This document shows positions 49,857 through 58,246 of a stretch of DNA of 64,000 nt, one piece after another. Origin of the DNA: Pseudofrankia sp. DC12 (lineage in GTDB: Bacteria; Actinomycetota; Actinomycetes; Frankiales; Frankiaceae). The stretch spans positions 3,383,208 through 3,447,207 of the forward strand of contig NZ_KQ031391.1 in the NCBI RefSeq assembly GCF_000966285.1, in the 5' to 3' direction. Under the pieces are notes generated by a model. The model was not told the DNA's origin. It saw only the letters and a list, made by a program, of their open reading frames with translations, and did not search any database. The position numbers and the translations under genes are program-made. The first letter of the stretch is position 1. The number at the start of each line of letters is the position of its first letter.

Positions 49857-51100
49857 TCAGACGGGTTGTGTCGCTGGTGGTAGCCAGGGGCCGGTGGTGA
49901 AGAGCCGGGTGAGGGCGTCGAGGGTGTCGAGGCCCCATTTGCTGGCGGTGGACAGGTAGGACTGGACGATCGCGAAGTCGGCGAGGCCTTCCAGGGTGCG
50001 CCAGCAGCCGCCGGAGGCGCGTTGTTGGACCTTGACCGGCCGGACGTCGCGCTCCGCGAGATTGTTCGAGAACGGGACCGTCAGGTCGGTGGCGAACCGC
50101 AGGATCAGGTCCTCGTAGGCGCGGAACCGGCGGATCAGGGTCCGGGCATCGGCGGCGAGCGGGTTCCGTTTCCCGTGGTTGTCGGTCTCGCCGCGGGCGA
50201 GCGCGCCGAGGTAGTGGTTGCGGATCGTCGCGAGCGTCTCGGGGGTGAGCGCGTTCTGTCCGTTCTGGCGGGCGGCGCCCGCGGCGTGGTGGGCGTCGAG
50301 CAGGGTGGTGGCCATCGCCTGGGCCCAGACCTGCCCGTCTGGGTCGGAGTCGTGGATCTGGCGTAGGTCACGGAGTAGGTGTGCGCCACACCAGGCGTGC
50401 ACGGCCCCGGTCAGGTGGGTGTAGCCGGCGTAGCCGTCGCGGACGAGGACCCCGGTGAAGCCGGGCCAGACCCCGCCGGCGTCGATCGCCGCCGCGGTGC
50501 GGTCACCGGTGTGCATCACGGTCAGGTAGTCGGTGGCGGCCACGTGCAGGTAGCGCAACGCGCCGGCGGCGCGGGCGGTCGTCTCGTCGGCGTGCGCGAC
50601 CGGCGCAGCGGTGATCAGCCCGCGCACGTGGGGCAGGAACGTGGCCTCGAGCAGCCGGGCGGCCCGGCCCTGTGTGGCGGCGACCCAGCCGGTCGAGACC
50701 GCGACGCCGAGCAGCGCGGCGAGCACCGCCCCGGCCCGGCGAACCGGCAGGTGATGGCCACAGACGAGCCACACCGCCCGGGCGAGCAGCCCCGGCCCGT
50801 AGACGACCCGGCCGGTCACCCCCGCCGGAGCCTGTCCGGCGGTCGTGGCCTGGCAGCACGGGCAGACCCTGGCGATCACCCGGTACTCGACCACATACGG
50901 CTGCGGCGGCGGGGGCGGAACGTCGAAGACCTGATGGCGGCGCATCCCGAACACCGCCGCCCCGGCCAGCGAGCCGCCGCACCGCCCGCACGCGGCCGGA
51001 TCAAGGGTGACCACCTCGTCGGGGTCCGCGACCATGTTCCGCGTCTGCCCCGGCTCGCCCGGCTGCTTGCCACGGGGCCGGCCCGACGCCGTCCGCGACG
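49857..51100 (-). pseudogene. tnpC: IS66-family transposase, C-terminal part (interrupted)
   Basis: This part begins with the zinc-binding region after the split (PKRSSRTASGRPRGKQPGEPG, then AACGRCGGSLAG and ARVCPCCQATT). It continues through the catalytic domain (ITAAPVAHADETTARAAG, HAWCGAHLLRDLRQI) to VPFSNNLAERDVRPVKVQQR, the IS66 C-terminal signature. From the first internal ATG it is a 392-residue open frame (49857-51035). The N-terminal part lies at 52381-52616 beyond the nested IS3, so the transposase is broken and probably inactive. Confidence 0.85.
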
Positions 51101-51137
51101 ACCGCTTTGGAGTGTTTCCGCTTTTGTGGACGCCGTT

Positions 51138-52022
51138 TTAAGCTGCTAGTTGGCTGATATCCCTGTAGCCTAGCTCGTATTCTCTGGATGTCAAGTATTC
51201 GAGGGTAGAGTGACGGCGAATTGTGTTGTAGTAGTTGTTGATCCAGTCGGTGGTTTCGGTTTTGAGGTCGGCTCGGGTCGGCCGGGGGCGGGTATGGACA
51301 AGCTCCTTCTTGTAGGTTGCGAAGAAAGATTCCGAGACGGCATTGTCGTAGCAGATCCCGGTCCGCCCCAGAGACCGGCTGATCTTGTTGGTTTTGCAGT
51401 AGTCATCGAACGCGGCGGAGGTGTATTGGGTGCCGCGGTCGGAGTGGAATATCACCCCGGGTGGTGGGCTCCGGCGGGTCAATGCCATATCGAGAGCTTC
51501 GGTGACGAGGCTGGTGCGCATGTGGTCGGCCACGGCCCAGCCGACCACGGTGCGGGAATGCAGGTCGATCACGGTTGCGGTGTAGGCCCAGCCGTCCCAG
51601 GTTTTGACGTAGGTGATGTCTCCGCACCAGCGGGTGTTGGGCTCGGTGGCGGTGAAGTCCCGGGCGATCAGGTCGGGTGCGGGCACGGGATGGTCCCCGC
51701 CGATGGTGGTGCGGCGCCACGCCTTGGGGTGACGTCCTTGCAGGCCAGCGGCCTTCATGAGGCGCCAGACACGCTTGGGCGACAGTAGGTGGCCCGAGGC
51801 GGCCAGGTCGGCCTGGACCCGGCGGACGCCGGGGTTCCCGCGTCCGTGGGCGCAGATCGCCTTGATCAGGGTGGTGTAGGTAGCGTCATCGAGGGACCGC
51901 TGGCTCGGCCGGCGCTGGAACCAGGCGTAGTAGCCCGACCGAGACACCTCCAGTTCGTCGCACATGAACGTGACGGGGAATGCGTCGGAGGCAGCCCAGT
52001 CCGCGATAGCAGCGAACTTCAC
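51138..52022 (-). CDS. IS3-family transposase OrfB (DDE integrase)
   Basis: This 294-residue rve-type integrase has the three catalytic acids: Asp in RWCGDITYVKTW, Asp in FHSDRGTQYTS and Glu in SESFFATYKKEL. The N-terminal segment CDELEVSRSGYYAW and the C-terminal ELGYRDISQLAA are typical of IS3 OrfB. It starts with GTG, overlapping the orfA stop (GTGA). In the alternative frame an A7-G slippery run (52051-52058) would fuse it to OrfA as the active OrfAB transposase. Confidence 0.95.
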   Translation of the reverse strand: MKFAAIADWAASDAFPVTFMCDELEVSRSGYYAWFQRRPSQRSLDDATYTTLIKAICAHGRGNPGVRRVQADLAASGHLLSPKRVWRLMKAAGLQGRHPKAWRRTTIGGDHPVPAPDLIARDFTATEPNTRWCGDITYVKTWDGWAYTATVIDLHSRTVVGWAVADHMRTSLVTEALDMALTRRSPPPGVIFHSDRGTQYTSAAFDDYCKTNKISRSLGRTGICYDNAVSESFFATYKKELVHTRPRPTRADLKTETTDWINNYYNTIRRHSTLEYLTSREYELGYRDISQLAA

Positions 52023-52336
52023 TGCTTTCCTTTCGCGAACCAGGTCGCAACTTTTTTTGCAAAGTCGACCTGCATCCGTAGTTCCGCGATCGTCGCCGTC
52101 GCATCGGCCGCTTCCCTGCGTAGCCGGTCGAGTTCGGTCCGTTCAGACTCGTTCAAGACCGCGTCCGCTGGCCGCTCGGCGGCGGCTTCCCGTGCCTTCT
52201 TCACCCATTTACCCAACGTCATCTCGTGGACGCCGATGTTGCGGGCGACCTCGGCGATCGGACGATCACCATCGAGGACGAAAGCTACCGCTTGATCTTT
52301 ATACTCTTCGGTAAATGCGCGGCGTGTCGAACCCAT
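52019..52336 (-). CDS. IS3-family transposase OrfA (helix-turn-helix)
   Basis: OrfA is the 105-residue DNA-binding part of the IS3 transposase: MGSTRRAFTEEYKDQAVAFV, IAEVARNIGVHEMTLGKWV, then a leucine-zipper-like helix (ERTELDRLRREAADATATIA). The ATG at 52336 has GGGAGAG upstream. Near its end an A7-G run could cause the -1 frameshift used by IS3 elements; the shifted frame reads into OrfB as CDLVRERKAVKFAAI. Confidence 0.93.
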   Translation of the reverse strand: MGSTRRAFTEEYKDQAVAFVLDGDRPIAEVARNIGVHEMTLGKWVKKAREAAAERPADAVLNESERTELDRLRREAADATATIAELRMQVDFAKKVATWFAKGKQ

Positions 52337-52380
52337 TTTTGCTCTCCCGATCAATCGGGCAGCTACTCCGGGTGTCCACC

Positions 52381-52616
52381 GAAGCGGTTACGTTCCACCC
52401 CGGCGCCTTCGTGAACGGGCTGTCCGACGACGGCGGACGCGACGACGTCGAACTGTCCGTCCCGAGCCGGCGTTCGAGCTCCGCGACCCGCGCGGTCAGC
52501 CCCTCGATCAGCGCCGCCTGCCGTTCGATCAGCGCGGCCTGCCCAGCGATGACAGCCGCCTGCTCCGCGACCAGACGCTCAAGCTCCTCATAGCTCGGCC
52601 GGCCCGCGGACTCCAC
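52381..52616 (-). pseudogene. tnpC: IS66-family transposase, N-terminal fragment
   Basis: From the GTG at 52616 the fragment reads ESAGRPSYEELERLVAEQ, a coiled coil (AALIERQAALIEGLTARVAE), and the IS66 N-terminal signature LGTDSSTSSRPPSSDSPFTK. The frame then runs into the nested IS3. It is the missing 5' part of the gene at 49857-51100. Confidence 0.85.
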
Positions 52617-52715
52617 CCCGCAACCTAACCGATCTTGCCCCGCCGCCCGACAACCAGGAGACCGATCACCACACAAGATCCGGAAGACAGCCGCTCAACC
52701 GAGCTGAACAGCTAC

Positions 52716-52813
52716 CCCAGATCCATCTCCAGGCGGGAAGAACCGTCCACGACTTCCCGCAGCACACCTGTTCGCGCACTGACCAGATCGACGAACTCAT
52801 CCTCAGTTAGCAT
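52716..52813 (-). pseudogene. Truncated second copy of the acyl carrier gene
   Basis: The reading MLTEDEFVDLVSARTGVLR is identical to the start of the intact ACP-GNAT protein, then diverges (EVVDGSSRLEMDLG). It stops where the IS66-type inverted repeat begins, just before the phosphopantetheine serine. DNA similarity to 49168-49290 extends from the exact IS border through the start codon and some 25 bases upstream. The rest of the gene is missing. Confidence 0.85.
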
Positions 52814-52844
52814 CTGCTCGCCACCGCCGTAATCTCCGGTCTGG

Positions 52845-53189
52845 CTAGAAGGTGAACCACGGTTTGTACACATAGGTGACGACTGCTTCGCAGATGCAGC
52901 CGGCGGCGAGACATCCGAGGCCGACCAGGATGCCTACCCATCGTGTGCCACGCTTTGCGGCCGCTGCGCCTGCCCACGCTGGCAGTGCGCCCAGCAGGCT
53001 CATTTTCACAAACAGGCCGGCGTGAGTACGGATCTCGACCGGAACGCCAAAGTCGGTGATGTAGTGACGGTCGAGCTTCGCGGCCCACTTCAGGAGGTAG
53101 ACCGTCAGAAAGAAGCTCGCGAGTGGCCCCACGGCGACCGAAAAGACGGTCCGGGCCTGGCGCCAGCCCGCCGAGGTCCCGAGCCGCAT
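52845..53189 (-). CDS. Small membrane protein of unknown function
   Basis: The 114-residue product has three hydrophobic segments (VFSVAVGPLASFFLTVYLL, VKMSLLGALPAWAGAAAA, VGILVGLGCLAAGCICEAVV) and a short basic N-terminus. No family is recognised. It lies 31 bases upstream of the truncated ACP copy, and its ATG overlaps the preceding frame's stop as TGATG, so it was probably read in an operon with both. No similar gene lies before the intact ACP-GNAT gene. Confidence 0.6.
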   Translation of the reverse strand: MRLGTSAGWRQARTVFSVAVGPLASFFLTVYLLKWAAKLDRHYITDFGVPVEIRTHAGLFVKMSLLGALPAWAGAAAAKRGTRWVGILVGLGCLAAGCICEAVVTYVYKPWFTF

Positions 53190-53437
53190 CAGGGGTGTGG
53201 CCGCGGCCTGGGCCCGGGACGGCGACAGTTGGGGCCCGGAACCTCCAGGTAGATCTTTCGCAGGCGGTGCATGCCGGGCCCTGCCCCCGTCTCGGAGAGA
53301 GACGGTGGCATCGACGAGGACCTGTGCGTGATCATGAATGGGTCGACGTTCCGCACCTCAGTCAAAAGATCATTTACCACGGTGCATTGCAGTTCACCGA
53401 GCACGGACGCTCCAAGACTTAAGCCAGCGGGACGCAT
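53189..53437 (-). pseudogene. Possible relic of a GNAT acyltransferase
   Basis: Within this 82-codon frame, residues about 55-67 read HRLRKIYLEVPGPN (DNA 53231-53280). This resembles PLRKLYLELPEFN in the GNAT half of the intact fusion. Sequence before and after does not align clearly. The frame ends in TGATG, coupled to the membrane protein. A decayed paralogue is the simplest reading, but chance similarity is possible. Confidence 0.35.
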
Positions 53438-54187
53438 CCTGAATCAGCGGGTTCCCGGAGCAAGATGAGGCGGGAGCGCCGATCCGTGGGCTGAGGTATG
53501 GGCAGCGGGATGCAACATAAGCGGCCACGGGGGCAAGCGCAAGCCGTATCTGGAAATTTCTCCCGTTCTGGTGTCGGCTCACGGTCCGCCTGCCTGGGCC
53601 TATGACGTTCGGTAGCCAATTTCTCCCCTGTTCTGGACGCTAGCGGCGCATCGAAGTAGCTAATTGTATACGCCAACTCGGCGTGAATCACGGTCAGTGA
53701 GCACCCTGCTTGTAGATGCCCTGCTCAGGCGCCTGTGGCGCGAACGCTCAGCGCGGGATGAGGTTGGCGACAGAAAGTAGTCGCGAGTCGGCTCGGGTTG
53801 CTGGTTGACAGTGGCCGTCACTGTCCGCATAGTCATGCCCCATGTGAGTTTGTCACCAATCTAAATTCCAGCTCCGGGCCTGGTCGGTACTCGTGGCAGG
53901 TCGGTGCGCGCCTACATGATCAATCCGGCGCACTTCTCACCCGCTCAACAGCACAGGCGCCGAACCTCGTCGCCGAACCTCGTCGGGGTTCCAATCAGGA
54001 GATCCTCGACCGTGGGATTTCCTGCGCCTGTATTCGGCGTCAAAGGGGCATGCCCACAAAGCAGCAGCCGCAGTTAGTCGAGGTGCGGGCGGTCTCTGCC
54101 GGCCTGCTCGCTTCCTGGCGCCAGTAGTCACCGACACGGATTGTTCGTCCTTGCCGCGCGCCGCTGCGCGACTCCGTTGTCGTCCAG
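53438..54187. other. Gene-free stretch before the large secreted protein
   Basis: No gene is supported in these 750 bases. Small frames on both strands lack domains. A 13-base tandem duplication (GCCGAACCTCGTC, around 53958-53984) and AT-richer patches are the only visible structure. Promoters for the flanking genes probably lie here. Confidence 0.4.
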
Positions 54188-54214
54188 ATGCCTGATCGGA
54201 GCAGAGGAAGAGCC

Positions 54215-54366
54215 TTGCCTCGAACGCGTAGGTACAAGCTTCTTTTCGCAGAGAGCGTCGTGATCGTGATCTGCCTGGCGCTGGCGATGTCGAGTGGCCT
54301 GCCGGGCCTCACCGGCACCGCCCTCGCGGTCGAGGCCTCGCCAGGCGGGGGGTCGGCCCCCCCCCC
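54215..54366 (+). pseudogene. Signal-peptide leader of the large secreted protein, out of frame
   Basis: From TTG at 54215 (AGAGGAAGAG upstream; ATG at 54188 is the alternative) the frame encodes a basic start and a hydrophobic core (LLFAESVVIVICLALAMSSG) with an Ala-x-Ala cleavage region. It then enters a C10 run (54357-54366). One more C would join it to the downstream frame, which opens with SPTPAGGTGGGGSANPAQPG. Confidence 0.7.
54357..54366 (+). repeat. C10 homopolymer at the frame break
   Basis: Ten consecutive C bases sit exactly between the signal-peptide frame and the main frame of the large secreted protein. A change of one C would restore or break the reading frame. Confidence 0.85.
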
Positions 54367-54444
54367 AGTCCCACGCCCGCCGGCGGGACCGGCGGGGGCG
54401 GGTCGGCGAATCCGGCCCAGCCGGGCGCCGGTGGCAACGTCCCC

Positions 54445-57400
54445 GTGCCGGCCGGAGATGTCGCGGCGCTGGCGGTCGGTACCCCTGACGGCGTGAACGT
54501 CCTGGTGCCGAACTCCGCTGCGGACGGCGGCTGGCGCGAGCTGACCAACCTAGCGGTTCAGGGCTGGGACACCCCGCTCTGGACCGAGTTCCACTGCGTG
54601 ACGGGGGATGGCCGCTACATGGCTGTGACCTTCGCCCCGATCGGCATGGCTGATGACGAGACGTTGCGCGACGAGGGTGCGTTCGGCGCAATCGTCGACC
54701 TCAGGACAGGCAGCCGGTGGGTCCTGCCGGTCCGAGTCGGGCTCAAGTACTACTCACCCGGCTGTGGCACCGGCACGGATGTCGTCTTCAGCCGTAACAC
54801 CGGAACCGACCATGCGAACACCGAACTGATCAGGGTCGATGCCGCGGGCAGCAAGATCCGCGACCGACGCACTGTGACCGGTCGGGTGGCGTCAGCCGTG
54901 CCGACGGCGAAGGGGGTGGCAGCGGCCGACGGTTCCAGGGTGATCTCGGTCGCGGCCGACGGAGGCAAATCGACCTTGGTGACTGCGCCAGGTGCGGTTT
55001 TCGATCTGCGGCCGAGCTCCGGTGACGGGCTCGACTACCTCGCCGTGACGGGCTCGGCGACCTCGAAGGCGTTCCGCCGAGGGAGCAGCGGCAAGATCAC
55101 GGAGCTGGCCGAGGGGCCGCTACGCAACATGGCGCTCTGGCAGGGCCGGGGCGGCAAGAACCACCTCGTCGGCCGTCCGAGCCGGGTCACCGGCGGAAAC
55201 CCGATCGATGTTCTCGGCGCCGACGCGCAACCGGCGGATCTGTCCCTGGATGCCGGGCTCGTCGTCGAAAAAGAGGACATTCCAGGCGGGACGGCGCCGA
55301 CCAAGACGACCAACGCCATCACGATCAGGAACCGGCCCCGGTCGGGCGGCGCGGTTACGACCACCCAGGTCACCACCGCCGCGCCGGAACAGACCCCCGC
55401 AGCGAGCAGCAGCCCGACGCCGTCCAGCCTGGCACCGAGCACCCTCAAGCCGAACACCCTTCCGAGTGGCGGAGCCGCCGGTTCTGGCTCGCCCTGCGCG
55501 GTCGCGCCGCTCGATCCGCAGATGCAGATCATCCAGCCGTCTCCAGCGCAGATTCAGTGGGGTGCCTACCGCGCCGTTTCCGGTGGTCTGACGGCTCAAC
55601 GGCCCGCGAACTGGGAGAAGCACGGCCTTCCGGCTTACACGCCGGCGTCGCTTATCCCTATCGCGACCCTCGCGGGTGCTCCCACCGGGGGCCACATCCC
55701 AGCCCAGGTGTTGGAGGGCGTGCTCGCTCAGGAGTCCAACTTCAGCCAGGCCAGCTGGCGCGCACTGCCGGGCATCGCGAGCGACCCGCTCATCGCCAAC
55801 TATTACGGGACCGCCTACAGTTCCGACGGCTCTCTGATCACCGGCGCCAATCCCAGCAACGCCGACTGTGGCTACGGCGTCGGCCAGATCACCTCGGGCA
55901 TGACGGGTGCGGCGACCAGCCCGTGGAGCGACACCGTGAAGCTGGCGATCGCCACCGACTACGAGGTGAACGAGCTCGCCGCTGTCAAGATGCTCACGGA
56001 CTTCTGGAACCAGCTCTACGGCATGGGAATTCTTGCCAACAACGGCGACCCGACAAAGATTGAGAACTGGTATTTCGCGATCTGGGCTTATAATACCGGT
56101 ATCCATGCGAACCCGTTGCCGAGTAACTACCATTCGCTCGGCCTGGGCTGGACGAACAATCCGGCGCAGAACGACTACCCGCCGAACCGTCAGCCCTTCC
56201 TGAGTGTCACCTACGATGACGCCGCCCACCCCTCGCGGTGGCCGTACCAGGAGAAGGTCCTGGGCTGGGCCGCCAATGCCCAGCTCGACCTGATCAACGG
56301 TGGTAACAAGTACACGCCGAGTGGCATCCTGAACCTGCCCCAGAACTACTTCCTCTTCTGCACCTCCGCGAATAACTGCAGCCAGACGAATACCTCTGGG
56401 GGATACTGCAACAACGCTGACCGCTCCTACTGTGCGTGGCACACGGCAGTCACCTGGACCTCTGTCGACCGCCCGAATCTGGCCTCGGAAAATCCTTCCG
56501 GAGACGTCGGCGGCGGCGAGCCGGCGGTCGCTGATCCCTATCCGGCATCATGCTCGGCCGCGGCCTCGCCCGTCGTGCAGACACCAGGGACCGCGGCCCT
56601 GCCCGGTGGCGCCGTGATCGTCGACGAACTTTCGAGCTCCACCACGAACCTCGCCGGCTGTGGGACCACCACTTCCGCGGGGACCTTCGCGATGACCTAT
56701 GGAACCGACAGCTCCGGCCACCCGATCGGAGCCATCGACACTCATCAGCTCGGCGTCGGATACATGGGTCATACTTACTTCGCCAGGACCGTCTCGGTCA
56801 GTCGGGCCTGGTCCACGACCTCCGTACGCGCCACCGGCACCTGGACGCCGCCGTCCAGCGTGACTGGGTGGCAGCGGATCTGGGTGCACATCCCGGACAA
56901 CGGTGCCGACACCCAGCAGGCCGACTATGTCATCAACACTGGTACGACGACGAAGGACCGGATCGTCAACCAGCGATGGAACCAGAACGCATGGTTCGAT
57001 CTCGGCTCGTTTCAGCTAAGCGCTGGTGCCTACGTCTACCTGACGAACATCACCAACGAGGATTACAGTCACACCGTTGACATCGCGTGGGACGCGATCG
57101 CCTTCACGCCATCGTCGAAACCCGCCGTCGACTATGTAGCCCTGGGCGATTCTTACCAGGCTGGAGAAGGAGTCCAGCCGTACTACGGGAATGCCGACAG
57201 GCCGGAGATGAACGGCATCTCCGATGCCTGCCACCGCAGCCCGCAGGCCTACTCAAACGCTGTTTTTGGTGCACTGCAGGCCGCGCATCCGGGCAACGAC
57301 GAGTTTCATTTCCTGGCCTGTAGTGGCGCGGTCATCGACGACATCAACGGTCAGCACTACGACCAGGGGGAGCTGCCGCAGATAACCACAGACTGGCTTG

Positions 57401-58044
57401 ATGAGAACGTCACCAATGTGACGATCGGTATCGGCGGAAATGACTCACGTTTCAGCACGATCGTGCAGGCGTGTTTGATCGATGACCTGCAGGACGCTTA
57501 TTCGCAACTACCACTGAGCGGCCCGGACTGCATGGCGTCAGATTTTCATCTCAAGGCCGATGGAGTACTTGATCCGCAACCGTTGACCGTTCAGGAGCCC
57601 ATCGCCATCGACGCTCTCAAACCACGCCTGGTCACGCTGTACCAGCAGATACATTCTCTGGCTCCCAACGCGAAAATAACGGTCATCGGCTATCCACATA
57701 TCGTCACGACCGGCAGTCTTCGGCTGGATATCTGCACGGTGGCCCTCAACCCCGATCTGGCCCAGTGGTTCGCGGATATGGGCGACCGGCTGGACAGCGT
57801 GACCGCACAGGCCGTTTCGGAGGCCGGGGTCGGAGCGACCTTCGTCAACCCTGTGAGCACCTTCCAAGGGCCACCTGACCATGGTGCCTGCTCCTTCAAC
57901 CACGACGACGAGTGGATCAACTCACTCATACCCCACAGCAGTACGGGGAGTGGAAGCACCTATCCCGGACCGGGAAGCTTCCATCCCGACGCCGCGGGCC
58001 ATGGTGCCGTCGCCGGTCTCATCAACGCCTCTCTCGGAGTGTGA
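54445..58044 (+). CDS. Large secreted multidomain protein: propeller-like, lysozyme-like, golvesin-like and SGNH esterase domains
   Basis: This 1199-residue frame begins at an internal GTG; the real N-terminus is probably the out-of-frame signal peptide upstream. Residues about 1-270 look like a TolB-type beta-propeller. A Thr/Pro/Ser linker (about 290-345) leads to a lysozyme/transglycosylase-like domain (about 370-600) with VLEGVLAQESNFSQASW and CGYGVGQITSG. Residues about 715-885 match the golvesin C-terminal-like beta domain (WQRIWVHIPDNGADTQQADY). The C-terminal ~310 residues form an SGNH hydrolase: VALGDSYQAGEG, FLACSGA, IGIGGNDSRF and FHPDAAGHG. A role in cutting or de-esterifying envelope polymers is inferred. 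Confidence 0.82.
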   Translation: MPAGDVAALAVGTPDGVNVLVPNSAADGGWRELTNLAVQGWDTPLWTEFHCVTGDGRYMAVTFAPIGMADDETLRDEGAFGAIVDLRTGSRWVLPVRVGLKYYSPGCGTGTDVVFSRNTGTDHANTELIRVDAAGSKIRDRRTVTGRVASAVPTAKGVAAADGSRVISVAADGGKSTLVTAPGAVFDLRPSSGDGLDYLAVTGSATSKAFRRGSSGKITELAEGPLRNMALWQGRGGKNHLVGRPSRVTGGNPIDVLGADAQPADLSLDAGLVVEKEDIPGGTAPTKTTNAITIRNRPRSGGAVTTTQVTTAAPEQTPAASSSPTPSSLAPSTLKPNTLPSGGAAGSGSPCAVAPLDPQMQIIQPSPAQIQWGAYRAVSGGLTAQRPANWEKHGLPAYTPASLIPIATLAGAPTGGHIPAQVLEGVLAQESNFSQASWRALPGIASDPLIANYYGTAYSSDGSLITGANPSNADCGYGVGQITSGMTGAATSPWSDTVKLAIATDYEVNELAAVKMLTDFWNQLYGMGILANNGDPTKIENWYFAIWAYNTGIHANPLPSNYHSLGLGWTNNPAQNDYPPNRQPFLSVTYDDAAHPSRWPYQEKVLGWAANAQLDLINGGNKYTPSGILNLPQNYFLFCTSANNCSQTNTSGGYCNNADRSYCAWHTAVTWTSVDRPNLASENPSGDVGGGEPAVADPYPASCSAAASPVVQTPGTAALPGGAVIVDELSSSTTNLAGCGTTTSAGTFAMTYGTDSSGHPIGAIDTHQLGVGYMGHTYFARTVSVSRAWSTTSVRATGTWTPPSSVTGWQRIWVHIPDNGADTQQADYVINTGTTTKDRIVNQRWNQNAWFDLGSFQLSAGAYVYLTNITNEDYSHTVDIAWDAIAFTPSSKPAVDYVALGDSYQAGEGVQPYYGNADRPEMNGISDACHRSPQAYSNAVFGALQAAHPGNDEFHFLACSGAVIDDINGQHYDQGELPQITTDWLDENVTNVTIGIGGNDSRFSTIVQACLIDDLQDAYSQLPLSGPDCMASDFHLKADGVLDPQPLTVQEPIAIDALKPRLVTLYQQIHSLAPNAKITVIGYPHIVTTGSLRLDICTVALNPDLAQWFADMGDRLDSVTAQAVSEAGVGATFVNPVSTFQGPPDHGACSFNHDDEWINSLIPHSSTGSGSTYPGPGSFHPDAAGHGAVAGLINASLGV

Positions 58045-58073
58045 CGAAACCGGAGGCCGAACAGGTGTGAGAT

Positions 58074-58116
58074 CCGGCCGCCGGTTCCGAGCAGAACTCT
58101 CGGAACCGGCGGCCGG
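58074..58116 (+). terminator. Strong hairpin terminator after the large secreted protein
   Basis: A perfect 18-bp stem (58074-58091 with 58099-58116) with a 7-base loop begins 30 bases after the stop codon. It marks the right edge of the accessory region. Confidence 0.88.
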
Positions 58117-58246
58117 GTCGTCGATGGGGTCCGGGGCTCGCTGGCGCCGTGCGTCGGCACGCTCAGGGCATGCGTGGTGGCTGGCGAAGCACGGGCATGT
58201 ACCACAATGGGTTGCATGAGTGTGGGGTGCGGATGAGGTGGCGGGG

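Larger units (their letters stand above)
51125..52380 (-). mobile_element. IS3-type insertion sequence nested in the IS66-type transposase
   Basis: The element carries orfA and orfB and ends in short imperfect inverted repeats, TGTGGACGCC (51125-51134) and GGTGTCCACC (52371-52380). It interrupts the IS66 transposase after SPFTKA-type sequence. Both orfs are intact, so it may still be mobile. Confidence 0.82.
49820..52715. mobile_element. IS66-type element with 14-bp terminal inverted repeats, split by an IS3-type element
   Basis: The ends are GTAGCTGTTCAGCT (49820-49833) and its perfect inverse (52702-52715). Inside is an IS66 TnpC-like transposase in two pieces on the minus strand, separated by a nested IS3-type insertion (51125-52380). 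Without that insertion the element would be about 1.64 kb. The flanking bases do not form a target-site duplication (CGAAGGAA left, CCCAGATC right), so recombination or deletion probably followed insertion. The right end abuts a truncated ACP gene. Confidence 0.85.

Noticed and set aside
49812-52723. Target-site duplication around the IS66-type element
   Set aside because: The 8 bases outside the two inverted repeats differ (CGAAGGAA and CCCAGATC).
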